Assembly (NCBI GenBank): GCA_030695265.1
Contig: JAUYTA010000932.1
Span: 1-5,423, forward strand
Origin: Bacteroidota bacterium
GTDB lineage: Bacteria > Bacteroidota > Bacteroidia > Bacteroidales > Prolixibacteraceae
Direction of reading: 5' to 3'
DNA: 5,423 bases
Each line of letters starts with the position of its first letter. Positions within the stretch are counted from its first letter, which is position 1. The position numbers were made by a program, and so were the translations under genes. Below, in pieces: positions 1 to 5,122 of this stretch. A model generated the notes under the pieces. The model did no database searches. It had not been told where the DNA came from and worked only from the letters and a program-made list of their open reading frames with translations.

Positions 1-401
1 CAGGAGTTGCAGAAATGCTGGTTCAAAGTCACAACGGTTACATTCATTTGCTTCCTGCCCTACCCGATGCCTGGCCATCAGGAGAAGTAAAAGGACTGGT
101 TGCCCGCGGCGGTTTTGTGATCGATTTGAAATGGAACGAAGGTAAAGTACAGAAACTCACCGTTCATTCCAGATTGGGCGGAAATTGCCGGATTAAAGTT
201 CCTGAAGAAATGACTTGCAAGGAAGCTGATCTTTCTGATTCTCCGGTTGAAAGCGGCAATCAATTGTTACAACAACCAATCACGGTTCCCTTTATAACTA
301 CTTCAGGAGCAAAGCTTGCTGACATGCAAATCGCTTCCGGAAAAACATACCAATTGGGAACTGTTGCCGGAAAAACCTATCATTTTGAAAGTGGAAAATA
401 A
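1..401 (+). CDS. GH95 family glycoside hydrolase (alpha-L-fucosidase-like), 3' end only
   Basis: This is the last 132 codons of a larger gene that enters from the left edge; the frame is open from base 3 and ends at TAA 399-401. The stretch around fragment residues 5-36 (MLVQSHNGYIHLLPALPDAW, then GLVARGGF) is the conserved motif that follows the catalytic (alpha/alpha)6 barrel in GH95 enzymes and introduces the C-terminal beta-sandwich domain. The rest is that beta-rich domain. GH95 enzymes are inverting alpha-L-fucosidases or alpha-L-galactosidases acting on plant or host glycans, usually exported to the periplasm or cell surface. The catalytic residues and signal peptide lie outside the window, so substrate and location cannot be read. 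The ATG at 15 is an internal Met of the motif, not the start. The gene converges with the nitroreductase remnant 9 bp away, with no visible hairpin terminator between them. Confidence 0.88.
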   Translation, partial: GVAEMLVQSHNGYIHLLPALPDAWPSGEVKGLVARGGFVIDLKWNEGKVQKLTVHSRLGGNCRIKVPEEMTCKEADLSDSPVESGNQLLQQPITVPFITTSGAKLADMQIASGKTYQLGTVAGKTYHFESGK

Positions 402-410
402 TTTACCAGA

Positions 411-983
411 TCACCGAATTTCGAGAATTATTTCGTCCAGAGACCTTTTCGGAACATGGTGAACCTGATTTTCGTCACGCCAGTATTTGAAGTCACCATT
501 TTTTATTTCGTCCAGAAGCACTGTTTCTTTTGGTTTCCCGAGGGCAATGACCTGAATTATTTCGAATTGTTCCGACAGATTCAAGAGTTCGCGGAGTTTA
601 TTCCGGTTTACAGAGTGAATGATGCAGCCGCCAAATCCGGCTTCGACAGCGCCCAACAAAATACTTTGGGCTGCAATCCCATCGTCGCAAAGATAATTTC
701 CTGAAATCAGTGTATCGTGCAGCATAATGATGTAAGCCGATGGACGTTCACCTTCTTCCGGTCCGGACCAATAAGAGAGATATCCGGCCCATGCCAGCTG
801 CTCAAAAATTTCAGCGTTGAGCGACTCATCAGTACTCACAAGGTATTTTAAAGCTTGGGCATTTCGGGCAGAAGCCTAACATCTTGCCAAATCAATCCAG
901 TTGGTTAATTGTGCCTTACTGATTGGTTCTGATTGGTAAAACCGACGATAGCTGCGGTTTTTAAGTATAAGATCTTTTAACAT
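411..983 (-). pseudogene. Nitroreductase family gene interrupted by an in-frame TAG at codon 36
   Basis: Read from ATG 983 to TGA 411, this frame has 190 codons before the terminal stop, the usual length of small FMN-dependent nitroreductases. It is open throughout except for TAG at 878-876. Codons 1-35 carry the N-terminal FMN-phosphate motif (N9-RSYRRF-15) and the first helix. Directly after the TAG comes ASARNAQALKY (codons 37-47), the conserved segment that follows that helix. The C-terminal half has DDGIAAQSILLGA (codons 100-112) and GFGGCIIHS (about 116-124), the family's central helix and flavin-contact strand. Homology thus continues on both sides of the stop in one frame, with no shift. 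The longest stop-free piece starts at GTG 839 (142 aa) and lacks the N-terminal FMN-binding arginines, so it is unlikely to work alone. The gene is last in the minus-strand block, 51 bp after the small GNAT gene. Recent nonsense mutation, sequencing error or readthrough are all possible; a pseudogene is the default reading. Confidence 0.85.
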
Positions 984-991
984 TGATTTCA

Positions 992-1020
992 GCTTTTAAA
1001 TTTTTAGGATAAAAATAAGC
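992..1020 (-). other. Weak AT-rich hairpin between the small GNAT and nitroreductase genes
   Basis: In the 51-bp gap, ATTTTTA (1000-1006) and TAAAAAT (1010-1016) are perfectly complementary around a 3-base loop. GCTT (992-995) pairs with AAGC (1017-1020) outside them, leaving a 4-base bulge. In the minus-strand transcript this sits just upstream of the nitroreductase start. The stem is nearly all A-U and lacks a clean U tract after it, so it is not a convincing terminator. It may be an intercistronic structure or chance in AT-rich DNA. Confidence 0.25.
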
Positions 1021-1034
1021 AATTGAACTTAGGT

Positions 1035-1442
1035 TCAAAGTAATTCCATCATGTTTTGTGGTTTCGACAATTCTGTAAAACCATATTGCCGATACAATCC
1101 ATGTGCATCAGCAGTTCCAAGACCAATTCGCTTAAGATTTTTTAATGCGGGATGCTTGGTTACCTCCTTTATCAGGAGCTTTCCCAGTCCTTTGTCACGG
1201 TAATCTTCCAAAATAAATACATCCATCAACCAGCCGAAAATGGCATAGTCGGTTGCCACACGGGCAAACCCTAATTGCTTTCCAGAGGCATCATATACTC
1301 CGAAACAAAGTGAATTTGTAATGGATCGCCTGACAGTTTCCAGACTTCGCCCTTTGGCCCAATAGGAACGCTCGCTCAAAAACTGATGGATCATCTGGAC
1401 ATCCAGCCTATCTCGGTCGGTAGAAACAATGAAGTTTTCCAT
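1035..1442 (-). CDS. Small GNAT family N-acetyltransferase
   Basis: This 135-aa protein is a single GNAT domain, the fold that moves an acetyl group from acetyl-CoA to an amine. The acetyl-CoA pyrophosphate loop is visible as R82-D-K-G-L-G87 within YRDKGLGKLL, following the strand DVFILED (about 74-80). The C-terminal ADAHGLYRQYGF (111-122) is the usual last helix and strand, with a Tyr in the position of the general acid in many family members. The length is normal for a minimal cytoplasmic GNAT. ATG 1442 follows the TAA of the upstream GNAT gene by 9 bp, which supports co-transcription with it and with the MocR regulator. No strong Shine-Dalgarno is visible, as expected in Bacteroidota. The substrate cannot be read; small-molecule amine or protein acetylation are both possible. 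Confidence 0.9.
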   Translation of the reverse strand: MENFIVSTDRDRLDVQMIHQFLSERSYWAKGRSLETVRRSITNSLCFGVYDASGKQLGFARVATDYAIFGWLMDVFILEDYRDKGLGKLLIKEVTKHPALKNLKRIGLGTADAHGLYRQYGFTELSKPQNMMELL

Positions 1443-1451
1443 CTTCAGAAA

Positions 1452-2288
1452 TTATATAGGTAATTGATAATAAGGAATCATCCGAACAGGCTCAAATCCA
1501 AGTTTTTGAGCCAATTGAAAAGAGCCGGTATTTTCCAGTCGGCAAGCCCAAACCGGTTCAAGGTTATTTTCCAAACAAAAGTCGATTAAAGCTGAGCAGA
1601 CCAATTGGGCCAATCCTTTTCCCTGATATAGAGATTGTGTTTCAATGCCCAATTCTAGTTCTGTTTCGAATGCAAATGCCGAAAATGCAGTTGAAACAGG
1701 TTCATCTTCCAACATAAGGCTGAACCCGGCACCCTGTTGAACAAACTCCTTTTTGTTCCGCCAGAAATATCGGGGAACTACAGTTCCTGAAATTTGATCA
1801 AAGAGTTCCGCATCAGTTTTTACCAACTTAAATTCATCATTGTCTTCAGGTTTAAAAGGCACATATTTCTCACGTTTGAAACTGAAATTAACACGAGTGG
1901 ATACTTTTATATACTGCTGGTTATCTGTGATTTGGTTTGGTTCTACATCAGTTCCTCCAAGTAATCTGCCATCAAGCAATCCCTCTAGTTTGTCATTCCA
2001 CTGTTGCGGATATGCCTGTAGCCATTCATTCGCTTTCCGGTTGTTGTTTTCATTCAGCAAATAGCTTACAAGTTGGCGGTTGAATGGTTCTTTATCCATT
2101 TTGCCAAGCAGCAAAGCCATGCCATAACTGTGTTTCACGTAAAAAGTGGAGGGTCTTTCGATTTTGTCAACATAGACTTCGCCATCCATTTTTTGTTCAA
2201 TTACAGCCCGCGCAAACAGGTGATTGATTCCAACCGACCTAAGCGGCTGTTCGAGTTTGTAGTAATCTTTGGGGTCCAGTAAAATCAT
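1452..2288 (-). CDS. GNAT acetyltransferase with extended N-terminal domain, co-translated with MocR regulator
   Basis: This 278-aa protein is about twice the size of a minimal GNAT. The C-terminal part (about 150-278) is the acetyl-CoA-binding fold: a strand with E210-LELGIE, then the CoA loop Q222-GKGLA-227, then a helix, and the closing VWACRLENTGSFQLAQKLGF segment (about 246-265) with its Asn and final strand. The N-terminal part (1-150) holds EVYVDKIERPSTFYV (about 37-51) and a Trp-rich helical region. This layout matches the larger GNAT_acetyltran type (PF12746-like, from memory). It is predicted to be cytoplasmic, with no signal peptide or membrane segment. Its ATG overlaps the TGA of the MocR gene by 4 bp (ATGA, 2288-2285), so the two are almost certainly translationally coupled; this also fixes the start. 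The acceptor substrate is unknown. Coupling to a PLP-binding regulator suggests an amine or amino-acid-like substrate, which is inference. Confidence 0.85.
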   Translation of the reverse strand: MILLDPKDYYKLEQPLRSVGINHLFARAVIEQKMDGEVYVDKIERPSTFYVKHSYGMALLLGKMDKEPFNRQLVSYLLNENNNRKANEWLQAYPQQWNDKLEGLLDGRLLGGTDVEPNQITDNQQYIKVSTRVNFSFKREKYVPFKPEDNDEFKLVKTDAELFDQISGTVVPRYFWRNKKEFVQQGAGFSLMLEDEPVSTAFSAFAFETELELGIETQSLYQGKGLAQLVCSALIDFCLENNLEPVWACRLENTGSFQLAQKLGFEPVRMIPYYQLPI

Positions 2289-3757
2289 GATTGTCCGTAT
2301 ATTTTTTGAAGTAAATTACCTATTCGCCTGATTCCTTCCCTGATTTCTTCTTCTGTCCGGTGGGCGATTGACAGCCTGAAATGCACCTGTTCGGGTTTGT
2401 CGGGGAAAAAGCGACTGCCCGGCGAAACCGCAATCCCTACATCCCAAAGCTGACCGATCAGTTCATCTTCATTTAGTTTCGTATTTAAGAAGGTAAACCA
2501 CATCAAATAACCGCCATCGGGTTTGGTGTATTGAATTTGATTGGCCGGAAGAAATTCGCGGCAGGCCTGTAATGCCTGTTGCATCCGTTTCCGATAGACC
2601 CGGTGAAGTCGTTTCTTATGCAGTTCGTAAAAGCCTTGTTTGCAAAACTGATAGACTGCAGCCTGTGTCACCGGACTTCCCGATAACTCGGATACCTGTT
2701 TCATTCGTCCCAATCGGGAAATAAGTTGGGTTGGGGCGACAATCCATCCCACGCGAATTCCGGGGAAAAGCACCTTCGAAAAAGTTCCCAGGTAAATAAC
2801 TAAGTGATGTTTGTCCATCGACTTAATCGGTAACACAGCCTTGCCAAAGTATTTCATTTCTTCTTCAAAACCATCCTCAACCAATGGCACTTGATATTTC
2901 TCGCACAGCGCAAGCAAACGTTCTCGATGAGACTGCGAACTGCTCATTCCTGTTGGGTTTTGAAAAGTTGGCATTGAGTAGATAAGTCGCGGACGATGTG
3001 ACTGAAGTTGTTGTTCAAGTATATCCAGATCCATGCCCTCATTGGTCATCGGAATGCCAATCACCCGCAAATCTATATATTTTATCAGCGAAAGTGCAGA
3101 CGCATAACTCGGGCGTTCAGTAATTATACAATCTCCTGAATTGGTAAGCAATCGAAATACCAGCTCAATACCGTTCTGCATTCCATTGGTCAGCATAATT
3201 TCTTGTTTTTGTGTGGCAATACCGTGCTGGCGCATCTGTTTGGCGAGATATTCTCTCAGTGGCTCATAACCCAACGGATTTCCATATTGAAGCAAACTGG
3301 CACCTTCGGTTTGCAATACCTGATTCATGCAGCGCCTGAAATCATCAACCGGAAGCAAATCGGAATCAGGACTTAATGGTGCGAAATCGAGAATATCGTT
3401 TGAAAGGCTTTTTATTGAAGGATATATCTGTCCAATCCGATTGACAGCATTGGAAATACATTCTTCCCATTTGATCAATGACTGCGGTGATTCTGAGGTC
3501 CGGATCGCAAGAGAGTTTCGCTGCCTGACGCGAGAATAGGCTCCAGCCGTTGCTTCCAGGTAACCGGCAGCCCACAATTCTTCGTAAGCCCGGTAAACAG
3601 TTGTCCGGTGAACGCCAAGTGTTTCGGCCAGTTTGCGGGTTGAAGGTAAATTCTCTCCCGGAAAAAGATTACCCGTTTCAATCAATTGTTTCAGTTGTTC
3701 AAAAACCTGCTGAAACAAAGGTTGCCTGTTTCCTTTATCTACTTTTATCAAAATCAT
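2285..3757 (-). CDS. MocR-type transcriptional regulator (GntR wHTH fused to class I aminotransferase domain)
   Basis: This 490-aa protein has the standard MocR length and order. Residues about 10-75 form a GntR winged helix-turn-helix (PLFQQVFEQL, then LPSTRKLAETLGVHRTTVYR). A linker to about 110 leads into a fold-type I aminotransferase domain. PLP contacts can be placed: N267 in QNPTG, D295 in VEDGFEEE, Lys328 in GTFSKVLFPG as the Schiff-base lysine, R335 in the following IRVGW for the phosphate, and R461 in FRLSIAH for a substrate carboxylate. The usual EDDY motif reads EDGF here, so the tyrosine that contacts the PLP ring is Phe297. Known MocR proteins (GabR, PdxR, TauR, DdlR) are cytoplasmic dimers that bind PLP plus an amino compound and control a neighbouring gene and themselves. 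The neighbours here are acetyltransferases rather than pdxST, gab or tau genes, so the specific member is not identified. The ATG start at 3757 places the conserved VDKGNRQPL at the expected distance. Confidence 0.93.
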   Translation of the reverse strand: MILIKVDKGNRQPLFQQVFEQLKQLIETGNLFPGENLPSTRKLAETLGVHRTTVYRAYEELWAAGYLEATAGAYSRVRQRNSLAIRTSESPQSLIKWEECISNAVNRIGQIYPSIKSLSNDILDFAPLSPDSDLLPVDDFRRCMNQVLQTEGASLLQYGNPLGYEPLREYLAKQMRQHGIATQKQEIMLTNGMQNGIELVFRLLTNSGDCIITERPSYASALSLIKYIDLRVIGIPMTNEGMDLDILEQQLQSHRPRLIYSMPTFQNPTGMSSSQSHRERLLALCEKYQVPLVEDGFEEEMKYFGKAVLPIKSMDKHHLVIYLGTFSKVLFPGIRVGWIVAPTQLISRLGRMKQVSELSGSPVTQAAVYQFCKQGFYELHKKRLHRVYRKRMQQALQACREFLPANQIQYTKPDGGYLMWFTFLNTKLNEDELIGQLWDVGIAVSPGSRFFPDKPEQVHFRLSIAHRTEEEIREGIRRIGNLLQKIYGQS

Positions 3758-3761
3758 ACCA

Positions 3762-3792
3762 CAAATGTATATTCAGAATGGACTATCTAAAA
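3762..3792 (-). promoter_or_regulatory. Predicted Bacteroidota-type promoter for the MocR block
   Basis: On the minus strand the -7 box TACATTTG (3769-3762) fits TAnnTTTG exactly. A weak -33 element, TTTT (3792-3789, consensus TTTG), lies 19 bp upstream. The box ends only 4 bp before the MocR ATG, so transcription would begin at or within a few bases of the start codon, giving a leaderless or near-leaderless mRNA. No ribosome binding site is present to contradict this. Confidence 0.5.
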
Positions 3793-3843
3793 CAGCCAAT
3801 TTAATGAATTTTTGAACAATCCAATTTTTGTATGTCTTTTTTG

Positions 3844-3851
3844 TATGTTTG
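3844..3851 (+). promoter_or_regulatory. Predicted -7 promoter box of the GntR repressor gene
   Basis: TATGTTTG fits TAnnTTTG and lies 35 bp before the ATG at 3887. It is embedded in an inverted repeat, GTATG (3843-3847) and CATAC (3852-3856), whose right arm is part of the 15-bp repeated operator. No good -33 TTTG is found 19-21 bp upstream; the nearest TTTG (3827-3830) is only 13 bp away. A competing reading uses TTTG 3848-3851 as the -33 and the imperfect TAAAATTTG (3872-3880) as the -7 region. In either case the operator overlaps the promoter. Confidence 0.4.
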
Positions 3852-3865
3852 CATACCAGAACAGA
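3851..3865 (+). promoter_or_regulatory. Predicted operator, copy 1 (GCATACCAGAACAGA)
   Basis: This 15-bp sequence recurs without a mismatch at 4948-4962 in front of xylB. It lies at the promoter of the GntR repressor gene, beginning at the last base of the TATGTTTG box, which is a position suited to autorepression. Its first half contributes the CATAC arm of a GTATG-TTTG-CATAC dyad. Assignment to the adjacent GntR protein is inference from position and repetition. Confidence 0.6.
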
Positions 3866-3886
3866 CCACTTTAAAATTTGTACAGC

Positions 3887-4885
3887 ATGGAAAGTAAGTT
3901 TCATTTTGAAATTAATCCGCAATCAAATTTGTTGAAATTTCAGCAACTGATGGACTCGGTAAACGAAGCAATTAGCCGGAACCTGCTTCAGGTTGGCGAC
4001 ACGTTGCCATCGGTTAACCAGCTTTGCAAAGAAAGCTCACTGTCGCGCGATACTGTTTTTAAAGCTTATGCAGAACTCAAAAACCGCGGTGTGATCGAAT
4101 CGGTTCCAAACCGTGGCTATTTTGTGGCAAAAGCAGTTACCAAAGTTTTTCTGTTTCTCGATACTTTTAAAGCCTACAAGGAAGTTTTATACGGTGCCTT
4201 TCTTGATAATCTGCCTGAAACGATTGCCATCGATCTCCATTTTCACCATTACAACATCGACGATTTCGAGAAAATTATCAAGGAAAGTCTGGGTAAATAC
4301 ACCAAGTACATTATCATGAATTTCGATCATGAACGTGTGCCCGAAATTACCCGGCAGATTCCGGCCAGCAAATTGTTGGTAATCGACTGGAACGTGCATG
4401 AACTGGAAGGTGCATCTTCCATCTCACAGGATTTTAGCCAGTCGCTGTACGATTCGCTTGAAAGTGGGATCGACCTCATCCGGAAATACCAGAAATTCAT
4501 ATACCTGTATCCATCATTTACTTATCATCCAAAGATTTCCATAAAGTATTTCGAAAAATTCTGTTCCGACTATAAGATCAATCATAAAACCTTGTACGAT
4601 TTCAAGAAATTTGACCTTCAAAAGGGCGAACTTTATTTACTGGTGAGCGACCGCACTTTGGCCAAATTTCTGGACCAATGTGAGCAAAAGAGCTTTATTC
4701 TGGGAGAAGATGTGGGCGTTATTTCTTACAACGAAACCCCGATGAAAAAATACGTAAAAGAAGGGATTACCGTTATTTCGACCGACTTTGAAATGATGGG
4801 AAAAAAAATCGCAGAATTTGTAATTACCAAAGAAAAAACAAATGTGGTCATTCCCAGTAAACTGACCATCAGGAAATCTCTTTAA
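3887..4885 (+). CDS. GntR family repressor with PBP1/LacI-like sugar-sensing domain (predicted xylose operon regulator)
   Basis: This 332-aa protein starts with a GntR winged helix (about 1-80). LLQVGDTLPSVNQLCKESSL (33-52) and SRDTVFKAYAEL (53-64) form the HTH, and GVIESVPNRGYFV (68-80) forms the wing. Residues about 84-332 resemble a periplasmic-binding-protein/LacI effector domain rather than the common FadR or UTRA types: a hinge strand VFLFLD, a later DVGVISYNETP (275-285) and the closing ISTDFEMMGKK...IPSKLTIRKSL, the usual C-terminus of such regulators. The layout and length resemble FucR-type GntR regulators of Bacteroides. The start is taken as ATG 3887; an upstream in-frame TTG at 3878 would add only three residues and has no ribosome binding site. 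Two stops in tandem end the gene. It sits upstream of xylB on the same strand, and both promoters share a 15-bp repeat, so it probably represses itself and the xyl genes and is released by xylose or a derivative. The ligand is inferred from the neighbour only. Confidence 0.88.
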   Translation: MESKFHFEINPQSNLLKFQQLMDSVNEAISRNLLQVGDTLPSVNQLCKESSLSRDTVFKAYAELKNRGVIESVPNRGYFVAKAVTKVFLFLDTFKAYKEVLYGAFLDNLPETIAIDLHFHHYNIDDFEKIIKESLGKYTKYIIMNFDHERVPEITRQIPASKLLVIDWNVHELEGASSISQDFSQSLYDSLESGIDLIRKYQKFIYLYPSFTYHPKISIKYFEKFCSDYKINHKTLYDFKKFDLQKGELYLLVSDRTLAKFLDQCEQKSFILGEDVGVISYNETPMKKYVKEGITVISTDFEMMGKKIAEFVITKEKTNVVIPSKLTIRKSL

Positions 4886-4912
4886 TAAATGTTTTACAAC
4901 AGTATTTCTTAT

Positions 4913-4943
4913 TTTGAGAATGGAATCACATCACTTAGTTTTG
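4913..4943 (+). promoter_or_regulatory. Predicted xylB promoter (TTTG-N19-TAgtTTTG)
   Basis: TTTG at 4913-4916 lies exactly 19 bp before TAGTTTTG at 4936-4943, a full match to the Bacteroidota primary-sigma consensus TTTG-N19-TAnnTTTG. It starts 27 bp after the GntR stop codon. Transcription should begin near 4948-4951, at the left edge of operator copy 2, giving xylB a 5' leader of about 170 nt. Confidence 0.65.
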
Positions 4944-4947
4944 TCGG

Positions 4948-4962
4948 GCATACCAGAACAGA
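4948..4962 (+). promoter_or_regulatory. Predicted operator, copy 2 (GCATACCAGAACAGA)
   Basis: This is identical over 15 bp to the copy at 3851-3865. It begins 4 bp after the -7 box of the predicted xylB promoter, so a bound repressor would cover the transcription start. It contains a short direct repeat (CAGAA-CAGAA). Flanking bases differ between the copies, which makes a recent segmental duplication unlikely and favours a conserved binding site. Confidence 0.6.
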
Positions 4963-5002
4963 ACGGATGGAGAAAAGAAAGCCTCCTAATGATGGGAATT
5001 TT

Positions 5003-5076
5003 GGATATTGGAAATTGATTATTGGCTATTGGGCCTTTTTTAATATCCAATGTAGAATGACCAATATTCAATAACC
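5003..5076. repeat. Mirrored heptanucleotide repeat: five GGNNATT units then five AATNNCC units
   Basis: From 5003 the sequence falls into 7-bp units GGATATT, GGAAATT, GATTATT, GGCTATT and GGGCCTT. After a T4 spacer (5038-5041) come AATATCC, AATGTAG, AATGACC, AATATTC and AATAACC to 5076. AATNNCC is the reverse complement of GGNNATT, so the two tracts are inverted copies of one degenerate 7-bp motif. The best perfect pairing is TTGGATATT (5001-5009) with AATATCCAA (5042-5050); other registers pair partly. The element lies in the predicted xylB leader. Small reading frames that cross it look like low-complexity artefacts. Confidence 0.7.
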
Positions 5077-5088
5077 AAAAACAAGAAC

Positions 5089-5122
5089 AACTTTAAACTT
5101 TTGACTTTCAACTTTAAACTTA
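5089..5122 (+). repeat. Direct heptanucleotide tract (RACTTTN) abutting the xylB start codon
   Basis: The units are AACTTTA, AACTTTT, GACTTTC, AACTTTA and the incomplete AACTTA, which runs directly into the ATG at 5123. The period is 7 bp, as in the mirrored tract just upstream, but the motif and phase differ. It occupies the place where a ribosome binding site would be; no purine-rich Shine-Dalgarno is present. It may act as an unstructured, AT-rich ribosome landing site, which is inference. Confidence 0.65.

Noticed and set aside
402..410. Bidirectional terminator between the GH95 gene and the nitroreductase remnant
   Set aside because: Only 9 bp separate the genes and no GC-rich hairpin with a T tract is visible there or just beyond.
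404..415. TACCAGATCACC as a third operator copy
   Set aside because: Only the first seven bases match the operator core and it overlaps the ends of two convergent genes with no promoter nearby.
411..839. A stand-alone 142-aa nitroreductase starting at GTG 839
   Set aside because: It lacks the N-terminal FMN-binding segment, while that segment is present in the same frame just upstream of a TAG. The interrupted full-length gene explains the data better.
876..878. Pyrrolysine at the UAG codon
   Set aside because: Nitroreductases have no pyrrolysine and Bacteroidota are not known to carry the pathway; no sign of pyl genes in the window. A nonsense change is far more likely.
3756..3858. ATACCA at 3756-3761 and 3853-3858 as a pair of GabR-type direct repeats for the MocR protein
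   Set aside because: ATACCA is the hexamer reported for Bacillus GabR, but here it is part of the longer element also found before xylB, far from the MocR gene, and the spacing is not GabR-like. A GntR operator is the simpler explanation.
4889..5074. A 61-codon plus-strand reading frame between the GntR gene and xylB
   Set aside because: It crosses the promoter, the operator and the 7-bp repeat array; its C-terminal half (GYWKLIIGYW) is simply the translated repeat. No ribosome binding site and no family resemblance.
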